A stretch of 15,792 nucleotides of DNA, taken from Spirochaetia bacterium (GTDB lineage: Bacteria > Spirochaetota > Spirochaetia > DTKZ01). The notes beneath the pieces were generated by a model that was not told the origin of the DNA, searched no databases, and saw only the letters and a program-made list of their open reading frames with translations. The DNA lies in assembly GCA_031270615.1 (NCBI GenBank), contig JAISXE010000381.1, positions 1 to 15,792 of the forward strand, read 5' to 3'. The translations under genes and the position numbers were made by a program. Shown here in pieces: positions 1 through 5,612 of the stretch. The number at the start of each line of letters is the position of its first letter. Position 1 is the first letter of the stretch.

Positions 1-140
1 TTCCAAAACCCCAGGGGATTTCCTCCTTGCGGTGATCCGGGGGCGTTACGGGGGTGGCAAACCCCCGTAGAGGGGGTAGCGGAAGACCGCAGGGCTGGAG
101 CGTGGGGGAGGCTTCCCCCTCCTTAAACAGGGTTTTGGAA
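1..140. repeat. GC-rich repeat element bounded by an 11-bp inverted repeat, upstream of glgC
   Basis: Positions 1-11 (TTCCAAAACCC) and 130-140 (GGGTTTTGGAA) are perfect reverse complements, so the 140 bases form a unit with terminal inverted repeats. The left edge coincides with the window edge, so the repeat may extend further. Inside are two strong hairpins: TACGGGGG (47-54) with CCCCCGTA (62-69), and GGGGGA (104-109) with TCCCCC (114-119). A 15-base piece of the interior (GGGGCGTTACGGGGG) recurs at 2636-2650, so at least part of the element is dispersed. It ends 20 bases before the glgC start, so it may act as a leader structure or insulator. No ORF or transposase is seen. It could be a MITE-like or REP-like element. 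Confidence 0.6.
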
Positions 141-147
141 CAGGCTC

Positions 148-154
148 GAAGGGG
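148..154 (+). promoter_or_regulatory. ribosome binding site of glgC
   Basis: GAAGGGG lies 6 bases before ATG 161 and fixes the start. It sits just outside the inverted-repeat element, so the element does not remove the translation signal. Confidence 0.6.
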
Positions 155-160
155 AAAACC

Positions 161-1450
161 ATGCGGACAATAAAGAACGTTTTGACGATTGTTCTTGGCG
201 GCGGCAAAGGCACGCGATTGTATCCCTTAACGCGGGACAGGGCCAAACCTGCGGTTCCTTTCGGCGCAAAATACAGAATCGTGGATATTCCTCTGTCAAA
301 CTCCATTAATGCGAATTTCAAGCAGATATACATCCTTACCCAGTTCAATTCCGCGTCCCTGCACATGCATATCGGCAAGCTTTATTCCTTCGACGCCTTT
401 ACCAAGGGTTTTGTCGAAATTCTCGCCGCGGAGCAGACTTTCGAAAACTCAAGCTGGTACGAGGGCACGGCAGACGCGGTGCGCAAAAACTTTATCCACT
501 TCCGGCAGCAGAATCCCGAGTATTACATCATCCTTTCGGGGGATCAGCTTTACCGCATGGACCTGGGCGATTTCCTTAAAAAACATATTGAAAACAACGC
601 GGAAATTTCCATTGCCGCGACGCCGGTAACCCGCACCGACGCGTCGGCCTTCGGGATCCTCCAGGCCGACAAGACGGGCCACATCCAGGCTTTTCTGGAA
701 AAGCCCCCGCTCGATGAAGACATCGACCATTTAAGAATCCCCGCGGACCTCCACCCCGACAAGGACCAGCTCAAGGCCGGCAGGGAATATATGGCCTCCA
801 TGGGCATCTACATTTTCAACGCGGACGTGATGGATAAAATGCTTGACAACACCATGACGGACTTCGGCAAGGAAATCATCCCCCTGGCGCTGAACAAGCA
901 CCAGGTCCACGTCTACGTTTTTGCCGGGTTCTGGGAAGACATCGGGACCATCAAAAGTTTCTACGACACGAACCTGAATCTGTCCCGCATACATCCCGAT
1001 TTCAATTTTTATGACGAGAACCGCCCCATCTTCACTACCGATTACAATTTGCCTCCTTCAAAGTTCAACTTCTCCACCCTGTCGGAGGTTCTTACGGGCG
1101 ACGGCTGCATTGTCACAAAATCCATGATTACCCGCTCGGTCATCAGCATCCGCAGCATCATCGAAACCGGCGCGAACCTTGAAGGCGTCATTACCATGGG
1201 CGCGGACTTCTACGAAACGCCGGAAGACAAGATCGAGAACCGCAAGCGCGGCCGGCCCGACATCGGCATAGGCCGCAACACGCAGATACGCAACGCCATC
1301 ATCGACAAAAACGCCCGCATCGGCGACGGCTGCCTTATCGGTGTCCAGGACATTCCCCGCCGTGACGGGGACTACGAGGGCTACTACATCCGGGACGGCA
1401 TCATCATCATCCCCAAAGGCGGGATCCTGCACCCGGGGGTGGTGATTTAA
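161..1450 (+). CDS. glgC: glucose-1-phosphate adenylyltransferase (ADP-glucose pyrophosphorylase)
   Basis: The enzyme makes ADP-glucose from ATP and glucose-1-phosphate, the committed cytoplasmic step of bacterial glycogen synthesis. The 429-residue product has the family's usual length and architecture. An N-terminal nucleotidyltransferase domain carries GGGKGTRLYPLT (13-24) and AKPAVPFGAKYRIVDIPLSN (28-47). The WYEGTADAVR motif is at 99-108 and SGDQLYRMD at 126-134. A GFWEDIGTI motif lies in the middle, followed by a C-terminal left-handed beta-helix ending in GGILHPGVVI. Its length and motifs look closer to the cyanobacterial/plant-like type than to the E. coli type (inference). ATG 161 is supported by a purine-rich GAAGGGG at 148-154. 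It is the only plus-strand gene here, has no glg partner in view, and converges on the Nudix gene. Confidence 0.95.
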   Translation: MRTIKNVLTIVLGGGKGTRLYPLTRDRAKPAVPFGAKYRIVDIPLSNSINANFKQIYILTQFNSASLHMHIGKLYSFDAFTKGFVEILAAEQTFENSSWYEGTADAVRKNFIHFRQQNPEYYIILSGDQLYRMDLGDFLKKHIENNAEISIAATPVTRTDASAFGILQADKTGHIQAFLEKPPLDEDIDHLRIPADLHPDKDQLKAGREYMASMGIYIFNADVMDKMLDNTMTDFGKEIIPLALNKHQVHVYVFAGFWEDIGTIKSFYDTNLNLSRIHPDFNFYDENRPIFTTDYNLPPSKFNFSTLSEVLTGDGCIVTKSMITRSVISIRSIIETGANLEGVITMGADFYETPEDKIENRKRGRPDIGIGRNTQIRNAIIDKNARIGDGCLIGVQDIPRRDGDYEGYYIRDGIIIIPKGGILHPGVVI

Positions 1451-1485
1451 GGGGCCGCAAAAAGGCGCCACATCCTGCGGGAAGA

Positions 1486-1640
1486 AAACCACTGACCCCA
1501 CGGACCATGCGGACACTGACCACCCGGAGGGAAAAATTTTTCACTCTTTTCTTTTGCCTGCGCTGTCAGCGGGGTCAGTGGTTTCTTATTCCATGAGGTC
1601 GGTGGTTTCTTATTCCGTGAGGTAATTGATCAGTGGTTGG
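1486..1640. repeat. intergenic repeat cluster between convergent glgC and Nudix genes
   Basis: The 179-base gap holds several repeat relations and no gene. AAACCACTGACCCC (1486-1499) is a perfect 14-base inverted repeat of GGGGTCAGTGGTTT (1571-1584). A 22-base block starting GTGGTTTCTTATTCC is tandemly repeated at 1578-1599 and 1602-1623 with one mismatch and a 24-base period. CAGTGGTT recurs at 1631-1638, entering the end of the Nudix gene. GAAAAATTTTTC (1531-1542) is a 12-base palindrome. The CCACGGACC / CACTGACC wording resembles the direct repeats at 2592-2613 and 3503-3524. The 71-base loop between the 14-base arms is too long for an ordinary intrinsic terminator. Confidence 0.6.
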
Positions 1641-2031
1641 TTTTTTTTAGCTCTGCGTGAATCTTTCTGTCCGAGTCGGCCATATCCAGGGCCTCGGCTT
1701 CATCGAGGGTAAGCCAGCGAATCTCTTCGTGCACGCCCGGCTTCCTGATGGGTGTTTCCAGGCGCGCCTCAAAGGCCTTCAGCAAAAAATCCTTCCCGTT
1801 GTTGGAGAAGGCAAAGGAAACAAACAAGGCTCCTACGGAAATTTCCGCGCCCAGCTCCTCCCTGATTTCGCGCCGCAGGGCTTCTTCGGGGCTTTCGCCC
1901 GCCTCCACCTTGCCGCCGGGGAATTCCCAGCAGCCGCCGATGCTCCCGCCAGGCCGCCGTTTGGCCAGGAGGAAGAGCTTGTCGCTGCGGAAAATACCGG
2001 CGGTGGTCAGCCGCGCCTGCTTGTCCCGCAT
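1630..2031 (-). CDS. Nudix hydrolase, MutT-like (deoxy)nucleoside triphosphate pyrophosphohydrolase
   Basis: The 133-residue protein contains a complete Nudix box of the form GX5EX7REUXEEXGU (GKVEAGE ... REIREELGAEI), preceded by GGCWEFPGG. Proteins of this size with CWEFPGGK cleave nucleoside triphosphates to the monophosphate plus pyrophosphate; known relatives sanitise oxidised dGTP or hydrolyse CTP/dCTP. The exact substrate cannot be told. I placed the start at ATG 2031 (MRDKQARLTTAG), because the frame stays open to 2259 but the extra 76 residues are the antisense-like shadow of the upstream membrane gene and do not look like protein. The start lies 22 bases after the stop of that gene, so the two are probably cotranscribed. 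No strong ribosome binding site is visible, so coupling to upstream translation is plausible. Confidence 0.9.
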   Translation of the reverse strand: MRDKQARLTTAGIFRSDKLFLLAKRRPGGSIGGCWEFPGGKVEAGESPEEALRREIREELGAEISVGALFVSFAFSNNGKDFLLKAFEARLETPIRKPGVHEEIRWLTLDEAEALDMADSDRKIHAELKKTNH

Positions 2032-2053
2032 TTTCAAGGCGAGGGGGGGAATC

Positions 2054-2467
2054 CTACAGCAGCAGGGCCTGGTAAAAAAAGAAGTGCAGGGCCGCCGCCG
2101 CGACGGCGATAAGCCCCCACACCGATTTGCCCGCCACCAGAAAATCCGCGATGCGGTCCACCCAGCGGGGAAAGTCCACGGCCTTTTCCCGGAAACATTC
2201 AAACAGAAGGATTGCCCCGGCAATGATACCCGCCAGGGCGGGAACAAGGTCGCCAACAATCAAAACATCATTGACTGTGACCAGAAGGATTTTCAGGACG
2301 CCCACTGTGGCGGCGGCTATTCCCCCCGCAAAACGGAAGAGGTTCGCCTCGCCTATGGTTTCAAGAAGGTTTCCCAGGGTGGGAAACTTTCCCGCGATGA
2401 GGCTGCGGGCCAGCACGATTCCCACAATAAGGTTAATGATTATCGATAAAAAGTATAACTGGTACAC
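2054..2467 (-). CDS. small four-helix membrane protein of unknown function
   Basis: The 137-residue product is strongly hydrophobic. Probable membrane helices lie at about residues 5-25, 47-65, 72-92 and 115-135, with a short charged loop (CFREKAVDFPRWVDR) between the third and fourth. I do not recognise the family. Size and helix number recall small holin-like or conserved spirochaete membrane proteins, but no motif decides it. The start is GTG 2467, preceded by a near-perfect GCAGGAGGT at 5-base spacing. A good promoter lies upstream (2503-2531). It is the first gene of a two-gene unit with the Nudix hydrolase. Confidence 0.75.
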   Translation of the reverse strand: MYQLYFLSIIINLIVGIVLARSLIAGKFPTLGNLLETIGEANLFRFAGGIAAATVGVLKILLVTVNDVLIVGDLVPALAGIIAGAILLFECFREKAVDFPRWVDRIADFLVAGKSVWGLIAVAAAALHFFFYQALLL

Positions 2468-2472
2468 GGGAA

Positions 2473-2478
2473 ACCTCC
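2473..2478 (-). promoter_or_regulatory. ribosome binding site deciding a GTG start
   Basis: GGAGGT read on the minus strand, 5 bases before GTG 2467. It selects the GTG codon as start of the four-helix membrane protein. Confidence 0.7.
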
Positions 2479-2502
2479 TGCAATATTTCTTTTACCTATC
2501 TA

Positions 2503-2531
2503 AGTATAACGGCATTTCGCGAAATTGGCAA
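2503..2531 (-). promoter_or_regulatory. sigma70-type promoter of the membrane protein / Nudix unit, with palindromic spacer
   Basis: Read on the minus strand, TTGCCA (2526-2531) is a 5/6 match to the -35 consensus. TATACT (2503-2508) is a 5/6 match to the -10 consensus, and the spacer is exactly 17 bases. Transcription would begin near 2497, leaving a leader of about 30 bases with the strong ribosome binding site. The spacer holds the perfect 12-base palindrome ATTTCGCGAAAT (2514-2525), a plausible operator for a dimeric regulator. The first TTG of the -35 box is shared with the end of direct repeat copy A. Confidence 0.6.
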
Positions 2532-2532
2532 G

Positions 2533-2613
2533 GCCGCCGCGGCGCGGAACAGGATGGACGCATGGAACCGAAAATACGCATAGGCGCATAGGCCAACCAC
2601 GGACCGCGCTGAC
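2533..2613. repeat. direct repeat copy A
   Basis: Bases 2533-2583 are identical to 3452-3502 (51 bases). After eight extra bases (2584-2591), 2592-2613 matches 3503-3524 with two mismatches. The eight extra bases are a tandem duplication of CGCATAGG, a simple slippage change. The copy sits immediately upstream of the -35 box of the membrane-protein promoter. Together with copy B it brackets the toxin-antitoxin pair. Confidence 0.85.
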
Positions 2614-2768
2614 CGCGCGGACGGGCTATACGGCAGGGGCGTTACGGGGGCATTGTATAAGGGGGCAACGAAAGGTGCCACGGGCGGCAGACTGCTTGCG
2701 TTTCACCAACACGGGGCTTTCAGCCACGGCCTGCTACGGCCTTTTTAGAAAATTGCGGCCTGCCCGCA
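2614..2768. other. non-coding stretch beyond repeat copy A
   Basis: No credible gene is seen between the repeat and the end of the toxin gene. The stretch holds GGGGCGTTACGGGGG (2636-2650), a fragment shared with the element upstream of glgC, and scattered GC-rich short repeats such as CACGGCCTGCTACGGCC. No clear terminator for the toxin gene was found. Confidence 0.5.
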
Positions 2769-3182
2769 TCAGGAATATACGGTGATTCCCTCAATATGGG
2801 AGAAATGCCTGTCATTACTCAGGATAGTTGCTATGCCGTTGGCGCTAAGGGTGGCGGCGATAATGGCGTCTCCTATTTTCAGAATTTCATAATGGGTGAG
2901 CGCCAGAAGAAGCGTATCGATATTTTCTATATAAAATTGTGGTGTAGAGCAGATGGCGTTCACCATATCAATAATTTTGTTTTTTGTAAGCTGCGCGATT
3001 TTTTCACGTTTGTGTATATTCTCCAGAACATATATAAATTCCACAAGAGTATGAAAAGGCACAAAAATTGTATCAAAGACACTCATGGCCTTTTCAAGTT
3101 TTTTCAAAGTATTTTTTGATGTGTCTCTGTCCAGCACAATGTCAATAAGAAAATTTGTGTCAATCGCGGCTGAGTTTTTCAT
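2769..3182 (-). CDS. vapC: PIN-domain toxin (VapC-like ribonuclease) of a type II toxin-antitoxin pair
   Basis: The 137-residue protein has the four acidic positions expected of a PIN nuclease that cuts RNA with Mg2+: D8 in AIDTN, E48 in TLVEFIY, D105 in KIGDAIIAA and D124 in LSNDRHF. The length is normal for VapC. Known VapC toxins cleave tRNA or rRNA; the target here cannot be inferred. Its start ATG 3182 overlaps the last 23 bases of the upstream antitoxin gene, the usual coupling of such pairs. Base composition is markedly AT-richer than its neighbours (a sample at 2881-2940 is about one third G+C), which suggests horizontal acquisition. It appears intact. Confidence 0.9.
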   Translation of the reverse strand: MKNSAAIDTNFLIDIVLDRDTSKNTLKKLEKAMSVFDTIFVPFHTLVEFIYVLENIHKREKIAQLTKNKIIDMVNAICSTPQFYIENIDTLLLALTHYEILKIGDAIIAATLSANGIATILSNDRHFSHIEGITVYS

Positions 3183-3405
3183 CGGCTATATCCTTTTGGG
3201 CGGCCAGGAGGGAGATGCGCGTGTCAAAATCCGCGGAGACTTTAATGCTTCCCGCAATATCAAAAATAGTCCGCGCTTTTTTTATCACAATAACGCCGTT
3301 CTTCTCTGATACCGTTACCCGGTCCCCGTTTTTCAGGTTTGCTTTTTCCCTGATTTCTTCGGGGAGTACCAACCCTTTTTCCGACACTGTTACGGCAACT
3401 GTCAT
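3160..3405 (-). CDS. vapB: AbrB/MazE-type antitoxin, partner of the PIN toxin
   Basis: The 81-residue product begins with a swapped-hairpin AbrB-like DNA-binding domain: MTVAVTVSEKGLVLPEEIR, then LKNGDRVTV and NGVIVIKK. In this family the N-terminal half binds the operator and the C-terminal tail (about residues 45-81) masks the toxin. It normally represses its own operon as antitoxin or toxin-antitoxin complex. The start is ATG 3405, preceded by GGGGT about 5 bases upstream; the ATG three bases further out of frame hits a stop at once. It overlaps the toxin start by 23 bases. A promoter fits at 3423-3451. Confidence 0.85.
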   Translation of the reverse strand: MTVAVTVSEKGLVLPEEIREKANLKNGDRVTVSEKNGVIVIKKARTIFDIAGSIKVSADFDTRISLLAAQKDIADEKLSRD

Positions 3406-3422
3406 TTCATACCCCGAATTAG

Positions 3423-3451
3423 AGAATACTCCAGCGCCGGGTCTTTTTCAA
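3423..3451 (-). promoter_or_regulatory. probable promoter of the toxin-antitoxin operon
   Basis: On the minus strand TTGAAA (3446-3451, 5/6 to the -35 consensus) and TATTCT (3423-3428, 4/6 to the -10 consensus) are separated by exactly 17 bases. The leading TTG abuts direct repeat copy B, as at the other promoter with copy A. Confidence 0.5.
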
Positions 3452-3524
3452 GCCGCCGCGGCGCGGAACAGGATGGACGCATGGAACCGAAAATACGCAT
3501 AGACCAACCACGGACCACGCTGAC
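3452..3524. repeat. direct repeat copy B
   Basis: A 73-base block made of 51 bases identical to 2533-2583 and 22 bases (3503-3524) matching 2592-2613 with two mismatches. It lies between the toxin-antitoxin promoter and the end of tonB, and is in the same orientation as copy A. The two copies are 919 bases apart and enclose the toxin-antitoxin genes, as expected for insertion or recombination between dispersed repeats. No transposase lies between them. Confidence 0.85.
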
Positions 3525-3540
3525 GGTGGTTAAGCTTGAT

Positions 3541-4143
3541 TTACCCTGTCAGCTTGAAGCGCACGGGGTAGCGGTAGCGGACGGCCACGGCGGCGCCGTT
3601 GGACTGGGCGGGGGTGAAGGTTTGCTGGCGCAGGGCCTTCGCGGCGGCTTCCCCGAAGCCGTAGTTTTCCGGGTTTTCCTTCAGAATGTCCACGCGCTGG
3701 ACGCGGCCCCGGCTGTCTATGAAGATTTCCAGGTACGCCGTGCCTTCGAGTCCAGACCTCAGGGCAATGGGGGGGTACACCACGGCTTTGAGGAATTCCG
3801 CTTCGTTAAAACCCGGCCTGACGGAGATCTTGTGCATGGGGAGGTAATTTTCCGCTTGGGCCGGCTGCCATGCCTGCTGCTGCACCGGGGCTTCGGGGGG
3901 CGGCTCGTCGGTTTCCACCATTTTCTCGGCGACGCTTTCGGCAGTCTGCTGGACTTTGGGCGGCTCTTTGGGCGGGGGCGGGGGGGCGGTTTCGCGGATA
4001 TCGGCCAGCTTCATGACCGCAAGCGGGGGCGCGGTATCGGGCAGGGCGCTGTCCATTTTTACCACCATGAACACCAGGAGGCCGGCGTGCGCAAGGGCGA
4101 CCGCGCAGAAAACGATAAGGCGCGTCAGGTTCAGCTTATTCAT
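3541..4143 (-). CDS. tonB: TonB energy transducer
   Basis: The 200-residue protein couples the inner-membrane proton motive force to outer-membrane receptors. It has the classic layout. A short cytoplasmic start is followed by one membrane anchor at about 10-30. Next is a proline-rich periplasmic spacer (about 38-95, with APPPPPKEPPKV and DEPPPEAPV). The C-terminal TonB domain (about 112-198) contains YPPIALRSGLEGTAYLEIFI followed by DSRGRV. It is the last gene of the run, directly after the exbD genes. Its ATG overlaps the upstream exbD stop by 8 bases, so it is translationally coupled. No convincing intrinsic terminator follows; the sequence runs straight into direct repeat copy B. Confidence 0.93.
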   Translation of the reverse strand: MNKLNLTRLIVFCAVALAHAGLLVFMVVKMDSALPDTAPPLAVMKLADIRETAPPPPPKEPPKVQQTAESVAEKMVETDEPPPEAPVQQQAWQPAQAENYLPMHKISVRPGFNEAEFLKAVVYPPIALRSGLEGTAYLEIFIDSRGRVQRVDILKENPENYGFGEAAAKALRQQTFTPAQSNGAAVAVRYRYPVRFKLTG

Positions 4144-4534
4144 CTTTCACCACAAAGCTTACTACCCGGTACTCCAGCAGTTGGAGCATGGAAAGCGTTT
4201 CGTTGACATGGCGGAAGGGCGTGTGCCTGTCCGCGATAAGGTGTACCCGTGTGTCCGGGGCGCGGCGGTAGGCTTCGGACACGGCCTGTTCTATCGCGCC
4301 CTGGGACGCGGGAAGCCCGTCCAGGTATACGCCGCCAGAGGAGTCGATCCAGATTTCCAGGTTTTTTTCCGCGCTGGTCCGTTTCGCCTCGCGGGCTTCG
4401 GGGTAGTCGATTTTGACTTCCCGGCGGTAGTTGATGAGTGCCACCAGCATGATGAAGATAAGGAGGAGGAAGGCGACATCGGACATGGAGTTCATGGGAA
4501 CGATGAACATTTGTTTTTTGCGCGTGATTTTCAT
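4136..4534 (-). CDS. exbD: ExbD-type proton channel subunit, first paralogue (promoter-distal)
   Basis: The 132-residue product has a short charged cytoplasmic start, a single membrane helix at about 17-37 and a periplasmic domain. The helix carries the essential protonatable aspartate at D19 in SMSDVAFLLLIFIML, the key residue of ExbD/TolR. With ExbB it forms the inner-membrane motor that energises TonB. A strong GGAGG lies about 6 bases before ATG 4534, inside the end of the preceding gene. The start overlaps the upstream paralogue's stop by 4 bases (ATGA). It is clearly different in sequence from the neighbouring ExbD, so the pair is not a recent duplication. Confidence 0.92.
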   Translation of the reverse strand: MKITRKKQMFIVPMNSMSDVAFLLLIFIMLVALINYRREVKIDYPEAREAKRTSAEKNLEIWIDSSGGVYLDGLPASQGAIEQAVSEAYRRAPDTRVHLIADRHTPFRHVNETLSMLQLLEYRVVSFVVKDE

Positions 4535-4950
4535 GGAGCGCCTCCTGCCGGGCCGCCGCCCGTCATGGTAAAGGAAAAAGACTCCACTTCCAGCCTCTGG
4601 GCGAGGGCCACAAACGACACGACTTTCTGCCAGGGCGCTTCGGGGGCCACGCCCAGCACCAGGGCGAGGTTCGGATGGGTCGCGGCAAGGCTTCTGATTT
4701 GCGTTTCGGCTGTGTCCATGTCAACGGCCTCGCCCTGGTGGAAAAGGCCGCCTGATGGGTCCAGCTCGAAGCGCAGGAGGTCATCCTTTAGGACAAAGCG
4801 GGTGGAGTTTTTCGCCGGCAGGTTCATCAGGAAACCCTTGTTGATGTTGAATCCGGCGATGACGATAAAATAAATTATCAGCAGGAAGGCCAGATCGCTT
4901 AAAGCCGCGGAGTCCCCGTAGCCGCGCCGCTGCCGCCGCGTGATTTTCAT
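4531..4950 (-). CDS. exbD: ExbD-type proton channel subunit, second paralogue (promoter-proximal)
   Basis: The 139-residue protein has the ExbD plan: basic N-terminus (MKITRRQRRG), one membrane helix with D19 in ALSDLAFLLIIYFIVIAG, and a periplasmic domain ending in a Gly/Pro-rich tail (TGGGPAGGAP). The aspartate is at the same residue number as in the neighbouring ExbD, and both start with MKITR. The start overlaps the exbB stop by 4 bases (ATGA), indicating translational coupling. Because ExbD works as a dimer inside an ExbB ring, two paralogues in one operon could form a heterodimer; this is inference. Confidence 0.9.
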   Translation of the reverse strand: MKITRRQRRGYGDSAALSDLAFLLIIYFIVIAGFNINKGFLMNLPAKNSTRFVLKDDLLRFELDPSGGLFHQGEAVDMDTAETQIRSLAATHPNLALVLGVAPEAPWQKVVSFVALAQRLEVESFSFTMTGGGPAGGAP

Positions 4951-5609
4951 TGTGCCGCGTCCCCGGTATTGCCTGCTGCCGTGGCAAGCTCGGTAATAAG
5001 GTCCGAGCAGGTTTTTTCCACCTCGGCGGCGAACTTGTCGACAACGTGGGTCAACAGCGAGTGCGCCGTTACCGCCACGAGGGCGATGATGAGGCCGAAA
5101 ACCGTGGTGATGAGGGCCTCGTAAATGCCGTTGGCGACGATCTGGGCGTTGACCTCGGTGGCCTCCGCGATGGCCTTGAACGCGCCGATCATGCCGGAGA
5201 CCGTTCCCAGGAAGCCCGTCAGCGGCGCCACGGCGCCCAGGGTTGTAAGAAAGTTGAAGCCGTTCTCAAGGCGGCCTATGCAGCTTCCGGCCTCGGCCTC
5301 CACCGCTTTTTCCATGCGGTGTTCCGAAAGGCGGGCGCGGTCTATCAGGGTAAGGAGGATCCGGGCGCCTATCCTCCGCTTGGTGCGCGCGGACAGGTAT
5401 TCCCGCGCCCCGGCGAAATCCTTTTGCGCGATATAGCCGTGCACGGCCGCTTTCAGGTCGTCAAGCCTGAGGTTGTGGTACATCAGATAGACGGTTCTTT
5501 CGGCGGCCAGGGCCACGGTCGCGACTGAAAAGACAAGAAGGGGCCACATAAAAACGCCGCCCATTTGAAAAAGCTGCAGCAGGGAAAATGTTTCGGTTCC
5601 GGTTTCCAT
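4947..5609 (-). CDS. exbB: ExbB/TolQ/MotA-family proton channel protein
   Basis: The 220-residue product has three membrane helices, at about 16-36, 118-141 and 164-186. The family core is present: TLGAVAPLTGFLGTVSGMIG (123-142) and GIYEALITTVFGLIIALVAV (161-180). In this family the last two helices and the ExbD helix form the proton path; the large loop (about 45-110) is cytoplasmic. Its place beside two exbD genes, tonB and receptors supports ExbB rather than TolQ or MotA. The start lies 3 bases after the lipoprotein stop, and GGAG within the end of that gene serves as ribosome binding site, so the two are coupled. Confidence 0.93.
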   Translation of the reverse strand: METGTETFSLLQLFQMGGVFMWPLLVFSVATVALAAERTVYLMYHNLRLDDLKAAVHGYIAQKDFAGAREYLSARTKRRIGARILLTLIDRARLSEHRMEKAVEAEAGSCIGRLENGFNFLTTLGAVAPLTGFLGTVSGMIGAFKAIAEATEVNAQIVANGIYEALITTVFGLIIALVAVTAHSLLTHVVDKFAAEVEKTCSDLITELATAAGNTGDAAQ

Positions 5610-5612
5610 AAA

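Noticed and set aside
1486..1584. 14-base inverted repeat as a bidirectional terminator between glgC and the Nudix gene
   Set aside because: The loop would be 71 bases and no T-run follows either arm closely, so termination is not supported by the sequence alone.
2032..2259. Longer start for the Nudix hydrolase (76 more residues)
   Set aside because: The extra part overlaps most of the membrane protein gene in another frame and is not protein-like (Trp/Arg/Cys/Pro-rich). The domain begins right after ATG 2031.
3481..4206. Plus-strand open frame opposite tonB
   Set aside because: It starts inside direct repeat copy B and gives low-complexity Gly/Arg/His-rich protein, while the minus strand encodes a clear TonB.
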